A stretch of 64,000 bases of DNA, taken from assembly GCF_900103455.1 (NCBI RefSeq), contig NZ_FNHI01000003.1, forward strand, positions 235,910 through 299,909. Reading direction: 5' to 3'. The notes under the pieces were generated by a model. It was not told the origin of the DNA. It did not search any database and saw only the letters and a program-made list of their open reading frames with translations. The position numbers were made by a program, and so were the translations under genes. Below, one piece after another: positions 44,455-53,492 of the stretch. This DNA comes from Streptomyces wuyuanensis. Lineage in GTDB: Bacteria; Actinomycetota; Actinomycetes; Streptomycetales; Streptomycetaceae. The first letter of the stretch is position 1; every line of letters starts with the position of its first letter.

Positions 44455-44982
44455 ATGCGCATCACACACCTGAGACGCCTCGCCCTGCCGGCCGCCCTCG
44501 CCACGGTCCTCGCCTGCCTGGGCACGGCGCAGCCGGCCGCGGCCGACACTCCTGACCTGGCCTTCACCGTCGACCAGCCGGTGACCACGCCCGGCTCGAC
44601 CGTGTCGCTGACGATGACCCTGACCAACAACCAGTCCACGGACATCTGGTTCGTGTACCAGTCGGTCCAGCCGACGTGGGCGACGACCCAGCGCAAGGAC
44701 CTCAAGTACAGCTTCGTGTCGTGCACCGCCCAGGGCGCCGCATGTTCGGGCACCGGCTCGACCGCCCTCGGCGTCAACTACGACATCCCCCTGGCCCCCG
44801 GCACCTCCCGGACGGTCACCCTGACCTACCAGCTCGCGGCCGACTCGGGCTGCAACGGCACCATCGGCTTCTACTCGTACCTCTACTACGAGTACGAGAA
44901 CGGCCAGCGCACCAAGGACGGCATCCACAACACGCCGGAGACCAGGGTGGCCTGCGCGCCCGCGGAGCCCGCAGCCTCCTGA
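44455..44982 (+). CDS. Small secreted protein of unknown function (175 aa)
   Basis: The protein has a clear Sec signal ([20 protein letters not shown], cleavage likely after AAADT near residue 30). The mature domain of about 145 residues is beta-rich, with four Cys ([19 protein letters not shown]) that could form two disulfides. The core ([20 protein letters not shown]) has the look of an Ig-like or DUF11-like domain. I recognise no enzyme motif. It lies 434 bp before the deacetylase gene in the same direction, separated from it by a strong hairpin. Confidence 0.8.
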   Translation: MRITHLRRLALPAALATVLACLGTAQPAAADTPDLAFTVDQPVTTPGSTVSLTMTLTNNQSTDIWFVYQSVQPTWATTQRKDLKYSFVSCTAQGAACSGTGSTALGVNYDIPLAPGTSRTVTLTYQLAADSGCNGTIGFYSYLYYEYENGQRTKDGIHNTPETRVACAPAEPAAS

Positions 44983-45415
44983 CAGCCCTGACATTCCGGC
45001 GCCCCCGCCGGACCTCCCCGACCTCCCCGGAACACCGCGGCGGCCGCCGGACGCACTCGCGCCGGCGGCCGCCGTCCGCCGTGCGGGGACTCCTCCGTCC
45101 GGCGGCACCCGGCCGATGCACACGTACGTACCGCTGGCCGAAAACGCTCATCACCAGCTGCCGGCGTCTTGTCCGTCCCTCCGGCGGCTGCAAGCGTTTA
45201 CCCTCCATGCCCGCCCGGCTTCCCGACGTGCCGGCCACTCGCACCGACCGACGACTCCCGTATGGCACCTGCGCTTTTCCGTCAATTTTCACCGTAGGCG
45301 CACAGAACCCACACGTAGCCTCCACTATGTCTCGGGACAGGGCACAACGGCACGGCGTTCCGGGGGGAGCCGCCGCGCCGTTGTGCCGGGGGGTCAGGGG
45401 GAGGGACACCACCGC
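44983..45415 (+). other. Intergenic region with a terminator hairpin and the exopolysaccharide promoter region
   Basis: No gene is supported in these 433 bp. The hairpin at 45038-45074 probably ends the upstream transcript. The stretch 45260-45335 is unusually AT-rich for this genome (CTTTTCCGTCAATTTTCACC at 45273-45292), so the promoter of the exopolysaccharide operon is likely there. A 7-bp inverted repeat (AAACGCT at 45142, AGCGTTT at 45193) is too far apart to call. GGGGGAGGGA precedes the ATG at 45416. Confidence 0.6.
45038..45074 (+). terminator. Strong GC hairpin after the small secreted protein
   Basis: CGGCGGCCGCCGG (45038-45050) and its exact complement (45062-45074) form a 13-bp stem with an 11-nt loop. 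It begins 56 bp after the stop at 44982. Each arm is also partly self-complementary. There is no T-tract. Confidence 0.55.
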
Positions 45416-47575
45416 ATGAAGCGGATCCGCGTCCGGCGGACCATACGGACGACCGCGCTCGCCGCGGGAGCGCTCATCATCTCGCTGGGCGGCCTGCCTG
45501 CGGCGCCGGTACAGGCGGCAGAGCCGGCGCCGAGGATCGACCTCCGGGTGCTGGTCGTCTCCGACGGGGGCCCGGCGACGGCGGCGATCGCCGCGGAACT
45601 CGACGGCGCAGGCACCCCGTACACCGTGGTCGACCTCGCGGACGCGGGCCGGCCCGTCATCGACGCGGCCTTCCTCGCGGACGAGGTCGACGGCCGGCCC
45701 CGCGCCAGGTTCCAGGCCGTGGTGCTGCCCAACGACAATCCGTTCCCCGCGGGTTCGCCGGAGATGGCGGCCCTGACGGCGTACGAGCGGACCTATGCGA
45801 TCCCGCAGGTCGACGCCTACACCTACGCCCAGCCGCAGGCGGGGCTGGAGTACCCGGTGAACGGCGGGTACGCGGGGCCCGTGGACGGCATCACCGCGCA
45901 GGTGACCGCGGCCGGCAAGGCCGGCCCCTTCGGCTATCTCGACGGCGCCTTCGACTTCGAGGACAACGACCCGTCCGTCGACGAGAGCTGGGGCTTCCTC
46001 TCCCGGCCGCGGGCGGGCGCCGACTTCACCACCTACGTCGACGCGCCCCTCCCCGGTGGCACCACCCGGGGCTCGCTCGTCGGGGAGTACCGGCACGACG
46101 GCCGCCGCGAACTCGTCGTCACCTTCGTGGCCAACCGGCACCAGCAGCAGTTCAGACTGCTCGCCCGGGGGATCGTCGACTGGATGACGCAGGGGACGCG
46201 CCTGGGCACCTCGCGCAACTGGTTCTCGGTCCACGTCGACGACGTCTTCGCGAGCGACGACCGCTGGGACACCGAACTCAACTGCACACCGGGGGACGTC
46301 GACTGCCTGCCCGGTCAGGGCACACCGAACCCGATCCGGATGACGCCCGACGACGTCGGACGGGCGGTCGAGTGGTCGCGGTCCCGGAACTTCACACTCG
46401 ACCTCGCGTACAACGGCGGCGGCAGCGTGGAGTACCGGGAGGAGCACGGCGGTTCCGATCCGCTGGCGGACCGGCTGACCGGGGACCGCGAGGCGTTCCG
46501 CTGGATCAACCACACCTACGACCACCCGTACCTCGGCTGCGAGCAGGACGTGAGCGTCGTTCCGTGGAAGTGCGCCACGAACGCGGACGGCAGCGTCCGC
46601 TACGTCGGGCGGGACGAGATATCCCGGCAGATCGCGGACAACCGGCAGTGGGCCGACCGGGCCGGACTGCCGCTGGAGAGCGGCGAGTTGGTCACCGGGG
46701 AGCACTCCGGCCTGAAGCTGCAGCCGCAGCAGCCCGAGGACAATCCCCACCTCGCCCCGGCGCTCGCCGACAACGGCGTCACCTGGCTCGCCTCGGACAA
46801 CTCCCGTGACCCGGTGCAGCGGCAGGTCGGTCCCGCCCTCACCGTCTCGCGCCACCCGATGAACGTGTTCTACAACGTGGGCCGGGCCGCCGAGCAGGTG
46901 GACGAGTACAACTGGATCTACACCAGCAGGGCGCAGGGCGGCAGCGGCATCTGCGAGGGCTCGGCCACGACCACCTGTCTCGACGCACCGCTCGACCCCG
47001 CGACGGGCTACGCGGACCACATCGTGCCCCTCGAGGCACAGATCGCCATGGGCCATGTCCTGGCCAACGACCCCCGGCCGCACTTCATCCACCAGTCGAA
47101 CCTGGCCGAGGACCGCATCGCGTACCCGGTCCTGGACCGGATCCTCGACCAGTACTCGGCGCTGTACGCGGACGACACCCCGCTGGTGAACCCGAGGATG
47201 AAGGACGTCGGGACCGAGCTGCGCGAACGGGCCGCATGGGACCGCGCGGTGAAGGACGGTCAGGTCGCCGCCCACCGGATCGGCGACACGGTCACGATCA
47301 CCGCTCCGCCCGGTACCGCCGTCCGCGCCACCATGCCGGCGGGTACCACCCGGGCGCTCGCGGACGGGCCGGCGGCCTTCGGGGAACCGTACGCGGGCAC
47401 CGTCTCCGGCAGCGTGGCGGCCGGCCCCGGCCAGGACGGCGTGACCCTCTCGCTTCCGTCCGCCCCTTCGGCGGGGAGCCCTTCAGCCGGCCCGGCCCGG
47501 GCGACGTCCCCGGCTCCCGGCGGGCCGGTGCCCGCGGGCGCCGCACGGCCCGTGCCCCCCGGCGTCGAGCGCTGA
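45416..47575 (+). CDS. Secreted Agd3-like exopolysaccharide deacetylase (CE18-like)
   Basis: A 719-residue secreted protein. The signal peptide (residues 1-34) ends at VQAAE. The N-terminal part (40-240) is an alpha/beta and beta-rich region. A NodB-like deacetylase region follows: SVHVDDVFASDD near residue 274 gives the metal-binding Asp pair, and INHTYDHPY near 364 gives the HxxxH-type motif. The tail (690-719) is Pro/Ala-rich. This domain order and the HTYDHP motif match Agd3, the Aspergillus galactosaminogalactan deacetylase that founded family CE18. It would remove acetyl groups from N-acetylgalactosamine outside the cell. The assignment is by pattern, not by search. Confidence 0.8.
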   Translation: MKRIRVRRTIRTTALAAGALIISLGGLPAAPVQAAEPAPRIDLRVLVVSDGGPATAAIAAELDGAGTPYTVVDLADAGRPVIDAAFLADEVDGRPRARFQAVVLPNDNPFPAGSPEMAALTAYERTYAIPQVDAYTYAQPQAGLEYPVNGGYAGPVDGITAQVTAAGKAGPFGYLDGAFDFEDNDPSVDESWGFLSRPRAGADFTTYVDAPLPGGTTRGSLVGEYRHDGRRELVVTFVANRHQQQFRLLARGIVDWMTQGTRLGTSRNWFSVHVDDVFASDDRWDTELNCTPGDVDCLPGQGTPNPIRMTPDDVGRAVEWSRSRNFTLDLAYNGGGSVEYREEHGGSDPLADRLTGDREAFRWINHTYDHPYLGCEQDVSVVPWKCATNADGSVRYVGRDEISRQIADNRQWADRAGLPLESGELVTGEHSGLKLQPQQPEDNPHLAPALADNGVTWLASDNSRDPVQRQVGPALTVSRHPMNVFYNVGRAAEQVDEYNWIYTSRAQGGSGICEGSATTTCLDAPLDPATGYADHIVPLEAQIAMGHVLANDPRPHFIHQSNLAEDRIAYPVLDRILDQYSALYADDTPLVNPRMKDVGTELRERAAWDRAVKDGQVAAHRIGDTVTITAPPGTAVRATMPAGTTRALADGPAAFGEPYAGTVSGSVAAGPGQDGVTLSLPSAPSAGSPSAGPARATSPAPGGPVPAGAARPVPPGVER

Positions 47576-47716
47576 CCCGACCCGACGGCCGCACCAGCTC
47601 GCCGCGAGGCCGCGGGTTCCGGACACCGCACACCGTGCACGACCGCGCGGTACGTCCCCGCCGGGACGCCCCGGAACCCGCCACAGCCTCGCGCCCTCCT
47701 GCCGTGGAGCTCATCC

Positions 47717-49228
47717 ATGCACGTTTCGCCTCGTGCGCCGCGCCGAGACGCGGCACGCGTCACCCTGCTCACCGAAGGCACCTACCCGCACAGTCACGGC
47801 GGCGTCAGTGTCTGGTGCGACCAGCTCGTCGGCGGCATGCCCGACATCGACTTCGACATCATCGCGGTGACCGGCACCGGACGGGAGCCCGTGGTGTGGG
47901 AGCTGCCCCCGCACGTGGCCGAGCCGGTCACGGTGCCCATGTGGGGCCCCGCGCCCGCCGGTTCACCGCCGCGCGGCCGGCGTGAACGCCGGCTGATGGC
48001 CGCGTACGAACGGTTCCTCACCGCGCTGGTGGACCCGGCCGCCGAGGACGGCTTCTCCCCCGCCCTGTACGAACTGGCGCACGCCGCCCGCGACGGTGTC
48101 CTCGGGCCGGCGCTCCGCGGGGACCGCGCCCTGCGCGTCCTGACCGCCGTGTGGAACCGCCCGGGTCTGACCGTCCGGGAGGCGCGGCCCAGTCTCCACG
48201 ACGCCGTCACCGCGACCGCGCTGCTGGAGCACGCGCTGCGTCCGCTCGCGGCCCGGCCGCCGGAGCGCGGAGTGGCGCACGCGGTCAGCGGCGGTGTGGC
48301 GGTACTGCCGGGCCTGGCCGCCCTGGAACTCCACGGGGTCCCCCTGCTGCTGACCGAGCACGGGGTCTATCTGCGCGAACGCTATCTCGGGTACCGGACG
48401 GCGCCGTACCGCTGGCCGGTCAAGGCGGTGCTGCTCGGCTTCTTCCGGCTGCTGGCCGAGGAGAGCTACCGCCGTGCGGCCCTCATCACACCGGGCAACC
48501 GCTACAACCGGCTGTGGGAGGAGCAGGGCGGCGCCGATCCACGGCTCATCCGCACCGTCTACAACGGGGTCGACCCGTCCGCCTTTCCGCCGGCCGGCCC
48601 GGAACCGGAGGGGCCGACACTGAGCTGGGCGGGGCGCGTGGACCCCATCAAGGACCTGGAGACCCTGATCCGGGCGTTCGCCGAGGTCCGCGGGGCTCTC
48701 CCGGACGCCACCCTGCGGCTGTTCGGCGGCACACCGCGCGGCGGCGAGGCATACCGGGAGCGGTGCCAGGCACTTGCGGCATCGCTCGGCCACGGCGACG
48801 CCGTCACCTTCGAGGGCCGGGTCGACGACATCAGGGACGCCTACGCCGCGGGCAACGTCGTGATGCTCTCCAGCATCAGCGAGGGGTTCCCCTTCACCCT
48901 GATCGAGGCGATGTCGTGCGGCAGGGCCACCGTCTCCACCGACGTCGGCGGCGTCCGGGAGGCGGTCGGCGACGCCGGACTGGTCGTCCCTCCCCGCGAT
49001 CCCGGAGCCATGGCGGCGGCCGCGCTGGAGCTGCTGGCCGATCCCCCGCGCCGGGCGGCGATGGGTGAGGCCGCGAGGCTGCGGGTGATCGACCAGTTCA
49101 CGCTCCGTCAGACCATCGACACCTTCAGGGCCGTCTATCTGGAGCTCTCCGTCCGCGGGGTACGGCTCGCCGACCCCTGGGCCACGCCCCTCAGCGACGA
49201 GGCACCCCTGGGGAGTGTGGCCGGATGA
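47717..49228 (+). CDS. PelF-type GT4 glycosyltransferase
   Basis: A 503-residue cytoplasmic glycosyltransferase. The N-terminus (LLTEGTYPHSHGGVSVWCDQ) is the signature of PelF, which polymerises the Pel polysaccharide from UDP-GalNAc-type donors in Pseudomonas. The middle has TEHGVYLRERYL, another PelF hallmark. The C-terminal GT4 domain shows WAGRVDPIKDLETLIRAF and the donor site SEGFPFTLIEAMSCGRATVS. GGAG lies 7 bp before the ATG. The gene follows the deacetylase after 141 bp and overlaps the membrane protein by 4 bp. It is the likely polymerase of the cluster. Confidence 0.93.
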   Translation: MHVSPRAPRRDAARVTLLTEGTYPHSHGGVSVWCDQLVGGMPDIDFDIIAVTGTGREPVVWELPPHVAEPVTVPMWGPAPAGSPPRGRRERRLMAAYERFLTALVDPAAEDGFSPALYELAHAARDGVLGPALRGDRALRVLTAVWNRPGLTVREARPSLHDAVTATALLEHALRPLAARPPERGVAHAVSGGVAVLPGLAALELHGVPLLLTEHGVYLRERYLGYRTAPYRWPVKAVLLGFFRLLAEESYRRAALITPGNRYNRLWEEQGGADPRLIRTVYNGVDPSAFPPAGPEPEGPTLSWAGRVDPIKDLETLIRAFAEVRGALPDATLRLFGGTPRGGEAYRERCQALAASLGHGDAVTFEGRVDDIRDAYAAGNVVMLSSISEGFPFTLIEAMSCGRATVSTDVGGVREAVGDAGLVVPPRDPGAMAAAALELLADPPRRAAMGEAARLRVIDQFTLRQTIDTFRAVYLELSVRGVRLADPWATPLSDEAPLGSVAG

Positions 49229-50607
49229 GCGGGCCCATGGCACTCGAACCCGACGGCGGACAGGGCGACACCCTGGCGCTGCGGCTGGCCGCTCCCGACG
49301 CCACGCTGTCGCTGCGGCTGCCGCGACGCAGACGGACGCCGGACGATCCGGTGGACGTCCTCGCCGCCGAACTCGCCGACCGCATCGGGCCCGCGGTGCA
49401 CGCCTACGAGGTGGCGGCCCTGCTGGAGTCCGAGGGCCTGACGGGCGAGCAGATCCAGGAGCGTTACGGACGGCCCGACCTGTTCTCGCTCGCCGCCGAT
49501 CTGTACGGGAGGGTGCCCCGCAGCTTCCCCGAGCCTCCCCCGGGGCCTGACCCCTGGGCACCCGACCACGTCCGGTGCGCCCTGCGCGGGGCGCTGTTCG
49601 CCCTGCCGGGGCTGGCCTATCTGCTGACCGGCGGACTGTGGCACTCGCCCAGGGGGGTGTACGCCGTGGTGGCCGCGGGTCTGCTGTCCTGGGCGTGGGG
49701 CCAGGCGCTCAGCCACCGGGCGTATCTGCGGCTGGCCTCGGGAGCTCGCGAGGCGGGCCGGACCCTGCTCGTGGGCGCTCCCTCGGGTGCGCTGCTCGCC
49801 ACGGCGGCGGCGCTGGCCGTGGCCGGCCCCGGGCCCGCCGCGCTGTTCGGCGCCGGGCAGTCGCTGTACCTCGCGGCGGCCGGAGTGCTCCTGGTCCGCG
49901 GCGGGGAACGGCTGCTGCTCCTCACGCTCGCGCCCCTGGCCGCCGGCGCGGCGGCGCTGCCGTGGTGGGACCCGGGTCCGCTGCCGCGGATCGTGCTGCC
50001 GGTACTGGCCGTGGTGTCGGCGGTCGCCGTGGCCGGCCGCGAGATCCGGCGGATGCTCGATGCTGACCCGCCGTCCGGCGCGACCCGGCCGCCGCTGCTC
50101 GCCTCGCTGCCGTACGGGCTGTTCGGGCTGGCCGCGGGCACGCTGGTGATCTCGCTGGGCCGGCGCGAGCCCTGGGCCGTGGTCGTGCTGACGGTCAGCA
50201 TGGGGCCCGCCGAATGGCTGCTGTACCGCTACCGGGGACTGTCCGTGGCGGCGCTGCGGGCCTCGACGGACGAGACCGGGTTCCGGCTGCGGTCGGCCCG
50301 GACGCTGGCGCTGTGTCTGGGCGGCTATCTGCTGCCGCTCGTCCCGGCGGCGCTGCTCACCGGTGCCGGGCCGGCGCCCCTGCTGACCCTCGCGGCACTG
50401 CTGTGGACCGCGCTGCTGCTCCAGGCGTTCGGCCGGGCCTGGCTCCCGGCCGGGGCCACGCTCACGGCGGCCGCCGGGGTGGCCGCGGTCACGCTGCTCG
50501 GCGGGCCACCGGGCACCCTGGCGCTGCCGATCTGCTGCGGCAGCGCCGCCGGGGTGCTCGTGATCGGCGTCCTGTGGTGTCTGGGCCGGCCGACCGCGCA
50601 CTCCTGA
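49225..50607 (+). CDS. Polytopic membrane protein, candidate exopolysaccharide exporter
   Basis: The 460-residue protein has a cytoplasmic N-terminal domain of about 110 residues (PVDVLAAELADRIGPAVHAY, LLESEGLTGEQIQERYGRPD). About ten to twelve membrane segments follow from residue 115 on. I find no named family. Position directly after a PelF-type gene, with a 4-bp overlap, is where PelG, a 12-segment MOP-family transporter, would be expected in Gram-positive pel clusters. The sequence does not look like PelG by eye. I infer a transport or polymer-channel role. Confidence 0.8.
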   Translation: MSGPMALEPDGGQGDTLALRLAAPDATLSLRLPRRRRTPDDPVDVLAAELADRIGPAVHAYEVAALLESEGLTGEQIQERYGRPDLFSLAADLYGRVPRSFPEPPPGPDPWAPDHVRCALRGALFALPGLAYLLTGGLWHSPRGVYAVVAAGLLSWAWGQALSHRAYLRLASGAREAGRTLLVGAPSGALLATAAALAVAGPGPAALFGAGQSLYLAAAGVLLVRGGERLLLLTLAPLAAGAAALPWWDPGPLPRIVLPVLAVVSAVAVAGREIRRMLDADPPSGATRPPLLASLPYGLFGLAAGTLVISLGRREPWAVVVLTVSMGPAEWLLYRYRGLSVAALRASTDETGFRLRSARTLALCLGGYLLPLVPAALLTGAGPAPLLTLAALLWTALLLQAFGRAWLPAGATLTAAAGVAAVTLLGGPPGTLALPICCGSAAGVLVIGVLWCLGRPTAHS

Positions 50608-50815
50608 CCCCCGCCGTCCGCCGCCGTGCCTGGCGGCGACCGTCCCGGCGAACCCGCCGGGTGCGGACCTCGGCGTCCGGACCGCTTCCGTCCACCACTC
50701 GCACACCACCGCTCCGACACCACGACTCGTACACCACCGCTCGTGCGGGACCGCTCGCACTCCACCACCCGCACCACATCGCCCGTCCGGCGAACCGCCC
50801 CGAAAGGAAAGACAG
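50608..50815 (+). other. Leader with degenerate CCACC-rich repeats
   Basis: Between the membrane protein and the dehydratase, 50690-50785 contains imperfect repeats of a CACCACTCGCACACCACCGCTC-like unit of about 30 bp. This strand is strongly depleted in G. GAAAGGAAAG just before the TTG at 50816 is the ribosome-binding site. Such a segment would stay unstructured in RNA. I see no gene. Confidence 0.5.
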
Positions 50816-51817
50816 TTGACAACAGCACCGCTCGCCGCCGTCACCGGAGCCGAGGGCTTCATCGGCTCCCATCTGACCGAGGCGCTCGTCGCCTCGGGAC
50901 ACCGGGTCCGCGCGATGGCGCAGTACAACTCGTTCTCCTCCTACGGCTGGCTGGAGACCCTGCCGAAGGACGTCCTCGACCAGGTCGAGATCGTGCTCGG
51001 CGACGTCCGTGACCCGGGATCGGTCCGCGGGCTCGCCGAAGGAGCCGACGCCGTCTACCACTTGGCGGCGCTGATCGCGATTCCCTACTCCTACCGCGCC
51101 CCGCACAGCTACGTGGACACCAACGTCACGGGCACGCTCAATGTGCTGGAGGCCGTGCGGGCACTGGAGACCCCGCGGCTGGTGCACACCTCCACCAGCG
51201 AGACGTACGGGACCGCGCAGTCCGTGCCGATCACCGAGGACCATCCCATCAACACCCAGTCCCCTTACGCGGCTTCGAAGGCCGGCGGGGACCGGCTGGC
51301 CGACAGCTACCACGCCAGCTTCGGCACCCCCGTGGTCACCCTGCGGCCCTTCAACACCTTCGGACCCCGCCAGTCGATGCGGGCCGTCATCCCGACCGTC
51401 ATCGGGCAGGTCGCGGCCGGGGAGCGCACGATCACCCTCGGCGACCTGCGGCCGACGCGCGACTTCACCTACGTCGCGGACACGGCCGCGGCATTCCTGG
51501 CCGTCGGAACGGCACCGGCCGAGGCGGTCGTGGGCAGGACCCTCAACGCCGGTACCGGCGGCGAGATCTCCGTCGGGGACCTGGTGCGGCTGGTCGGCAA
51601 GGTGATGGACACCGACCTCGACGTCCGGGAGGACGAGCAGCGCATCCGGCCCGCGAACTCCGAGGTGATGCGGCTGGTCGCGGACGCGACCCGGCTGCGG
51701 GAGGCGACCGGCTGGGCTCCGGCCCTCGACCTGGAGCAGGGACTGGCACGGACGGTGGAGTTCTTCCGCGACCCAGCCAACCTCGCCCGCTACAAGACCG
51801 GCATCTACAACATCTGA
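50816..51817 (+). CDS. NAD-dependent NDP-sugar 4,6-dehydratase (LegB-like)
   Basis: A 333-residue short-chain dehydrogenase of the extended type. The NAD site is TGAEGFIGSHL at residue 8 and the catalytic pair is Tyr151/Lys155 in PYAASKAGGD. The motif RAMAQYNSFSSYGWLETLP near residue 38 is the mark of LegB-type enzymes, which act on UDP-N-acetylglucosamine in legionaminate synthesis. Here it probably makes a modified amino-sugar nucleotide for the exopolysaccharide. The start is TTG at 50816, with AGGA 7 bp upstream. A plain epimerase role cannot be excluded. Confidence 0.9.
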   Translation: MTTAPLAAVTGAEGFIGSHLTEALVASGHRVRAMAQYNSFSSYGWLETLPKDVLDQVEIVLGDVRDPGSVRGLAEGADAVYHLAALIAIPYSYRAPHSYVDTNVTGTLNVLEAVRALETPRLVHTSTSETYGTAQSVPITEDHPINTQSPYAASKAGGDRLADSYHASFGTPVVTLRPFNTFGPRQSMRAVIPTVIGQVAAGERTITLGDLRPTRDFTYVADTAAAFLAVGTAPAEAVVGRTLNAGTGGEISVGDLVRLVGKVMDTDLDVREDEQRIRPANSEVMRLVADATRLREATGWAPALDLEQGLARTVEFFRDPANLARYKTGIYNI

Positions 51818-51856
51818 CCCGGCGGACGACGACCGCCGTACTCACAGGGGGCTACC

Positions 51857-52570
51857 GTGCACGCAGTGATTCTCGCCGGAGGCAAGGGCATCCGGCTGCG
51901 CCCGTACACCACCGCGCTGCCCAAGCCGCTCGTCCCGATCGGCGACCGGCACGCGATCCTGGAGATCGTGCTGCGCCAGCTGGCGGCGAGCGGCTTCACG
52001 AGCTGCACCATCGCCGTCGGCCATCTCGGCCACATCATCCGCGCCTACGTCGGCAGCGGTTCCCGATGGGGCATGAGCATCGACTACGCGACCGAGGAGA
52101 ACCCGCTGGGCACCATGGGCCCGCTGCTGACGATGCGGGACCGGCTGCCGGAGTCGTTCCTCGTCATGAACGGGGACATCCTCACCGACCTCGACTTCGC
52201 CGACGTCCTGGGACGGCACCGCGTGAGCGGGTCGGCGCTGACGATCGCGACGTACGCGCGCAAGGTGCACATCGACTTCGGCGTGCTGACCACGGACGCC
52301 GGGAAGGTGGTCGGCTTCGCCGAGAAGCCGTCGATGGACTACCGCGTATCGATGGGCGTGTACGGGCTGTCCCGCGACACGCTCGACGGTTACACCGCCG
52401 GGCTGCCGCTCGGCTTCGACGAACTCGTGCTCGACCTGCTGAAGGCCGGTGACCCGCCGCAGGCCTACGAGTTCGACGGCTACTGGCTCGACATCGGCCG
52501 GCCGGACGACTACGACCGGGCCAACGCCGAATTCACCACCCACCAGTCACTGCTGCTCAAGGGAGCCTGA
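51857..52570 (+). CDS. Sugar-1-phosphate nucleotidyltransferase
   Basis: A 237-residue enzyme that activates a sugar phosphate with a nucleotide. It shows LAGGKGIRLRPYT at the start, PKPLVPIGDRH, the metal site MNGDILTDLDF near residue 103, FAEKPSMDY near 154 and WLDIGRPDDYDRAN at the end. It is the short form without a C-terminal acyltransferase domain. The GTG at 51857 follows AGGGGG. It resembles LegF/mannose-1-phosphate transferases; the donor base cannot be read. It supplies precursor to the cluster's transferase by context. Confidence 0.92.
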   Translation: MHAVILAGGKGIRLRPYTTALPKPLVPIGDRHAILEIVLRQLAASGFTSCTIAVGHLGHIIRAYVGSGSRWGMSIDYATEENPLGTMGPLLTMRDRLPESFLVMNGDILTDLDFADVLGRHRVSGSALTIATYARKVHIDFGVLTTDAGKVVGFAEKPSMDYRVSMGVYGLSRDTLDGYTAGLPLGFDELVLDLLKAGDPPQAYEFDGYWLDIGRPDDYDRANAEFTTHQSLLLKGA

Positions 52571-52577
52571 ACACCCC

Positions 52578-53492
52578 ATGCGCATCCTCGTCCTGGGCCA
52601 CACCGGGTACCTGGGCCGCCATGTCGCCGAACAGCTCAGCGCGCTGGGGGGCGTGCGACTGTTCGGCGGCGGCCGGTCCCCGGACGCCGACCTCCGCGTG
52701 GACCTCGCCACGGCCGACACGGGGCGGCTGGCCGAGAACCTCGCGGACCTCTCCCCCGACGCGGTGGTCAACTGCGCCGGGTCGCTCGGCGCCGATCCGG
52801 TGACCGACGCCGAGGTCAACGCCCGCGGCCCGGCGGTGCTCTGCGCGGCGCTGCGCGAGGCCGCGCCGACGGCCCGGCTGGTGCACCTCGGTTCGGCGGC
52901 CGAGTACGGGGCGGGCGAGCCGGGCGTGCCGGTGACGGAGGACGCGCCGACCCGGCCGGTGGCGTCGTACGGCGCCACCAAGCTGGCCGGGACGGTGGCC
53001 GTCGCCTCGTCGGGCCTCGACGCGGTGGTGCTGCGCGTGGGCAACCCGGTCGGGCCGGGCGCCGCGCCGATGAGCCTGCCGGGCGGCACCGCCCTGCGGC
53101 TGCGCCGGGCGGGAGGTGACCGGGACGCGGTCGTGCGATTCGGCGATCTGTCCGCCCATCGCGACTTCGTCGACGTGCGCGACCTGGCCCGGGCGGTCGC
53201 GCTGGCGGCGACCGCGTCCGGGCCGCTGCCGCGCGTCCTCAACATCGGCGGCGGCCGCGCCGTTCGCATCCGGGAGCTGGTGCAGGGGCTGGTGGCCGTG
53301 GCGGGGTTCCGGGGGCGTGTCGACGAGGCGGGCATCGGCTCGGCGCGTTCCGCGGGCGTGCCCTGGCAGTGCTCCGACATCACGGCGGCGCGGGACGCCC
53401 TCGGCTGGGAGCCGCGGTTCACCCTGACGGACTCCCTCACCGCGCTGTGGGCGTCGCTCGGTGCCCCCGGGGAAGCGGACCCGGTGGCATGA
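52578..53492 (+). CDS. NAD-dependent sugar epimerase/dehydratase
   Basis: A 304-residue extended short-chain dehydrogenase. The NAD site is LGHTGYLGRHVAEQL at residue 5. The catalytic motif is SYGATK near 135, and LGSAAEYGAGEPG precedes it. It is closer to RmlD or UDP-glucose epimerase types than to LegB. In fungi, an epimerase (Uge3) makes UDP-galactose and UDP-GalNAc for galactosaminogalactan; this protein could fill that role, by inference. The ATG at 52578 is 8 bp after the upstream stop. The next gene starts within its stop. Confidence 0.9.
   Translation: MRILVLGHTGYLGRHVAEQLSALGGVRLFGGGRSPDADLRVDLATADTGRLAENLADLSPDAVVNCAGSLGADPVTDAEVNARGPAVLCAALREAAPTARLVHLGSAAEYGAGEPGVPVTEDAPTRPVASYGATKLAGTVAVASSGLDAVVLRVGNPVGPGAAPMSLPGGTALRLRRAGGDRDAVVRFGDLSAHRDFVDVRDLARAVALAATASGPLPRVLNIGGGRAVRIRELVQGLVAVAGFRGRVDEAGIGSARSAGVPWQCSDITAARDALGWEPRFTLTDSLTALWASLGAPGEADPVA

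Noticed and set aside
45142..45199. Inverted pair AAACGCT / AGCGTTT upstream of the deacetylase
   Set aside because: The arms are only 7 bp and 44 bp apart, within chance expectation for this length.
50687..50819. Short frame with His-rich end before the dehydratase, as a histidine-type attenuator peptide
   Set aside because: The His codons come from the CCACC-type repeats, there is no start codon with a ribosome-binding site and no biosynthetic gene follows.
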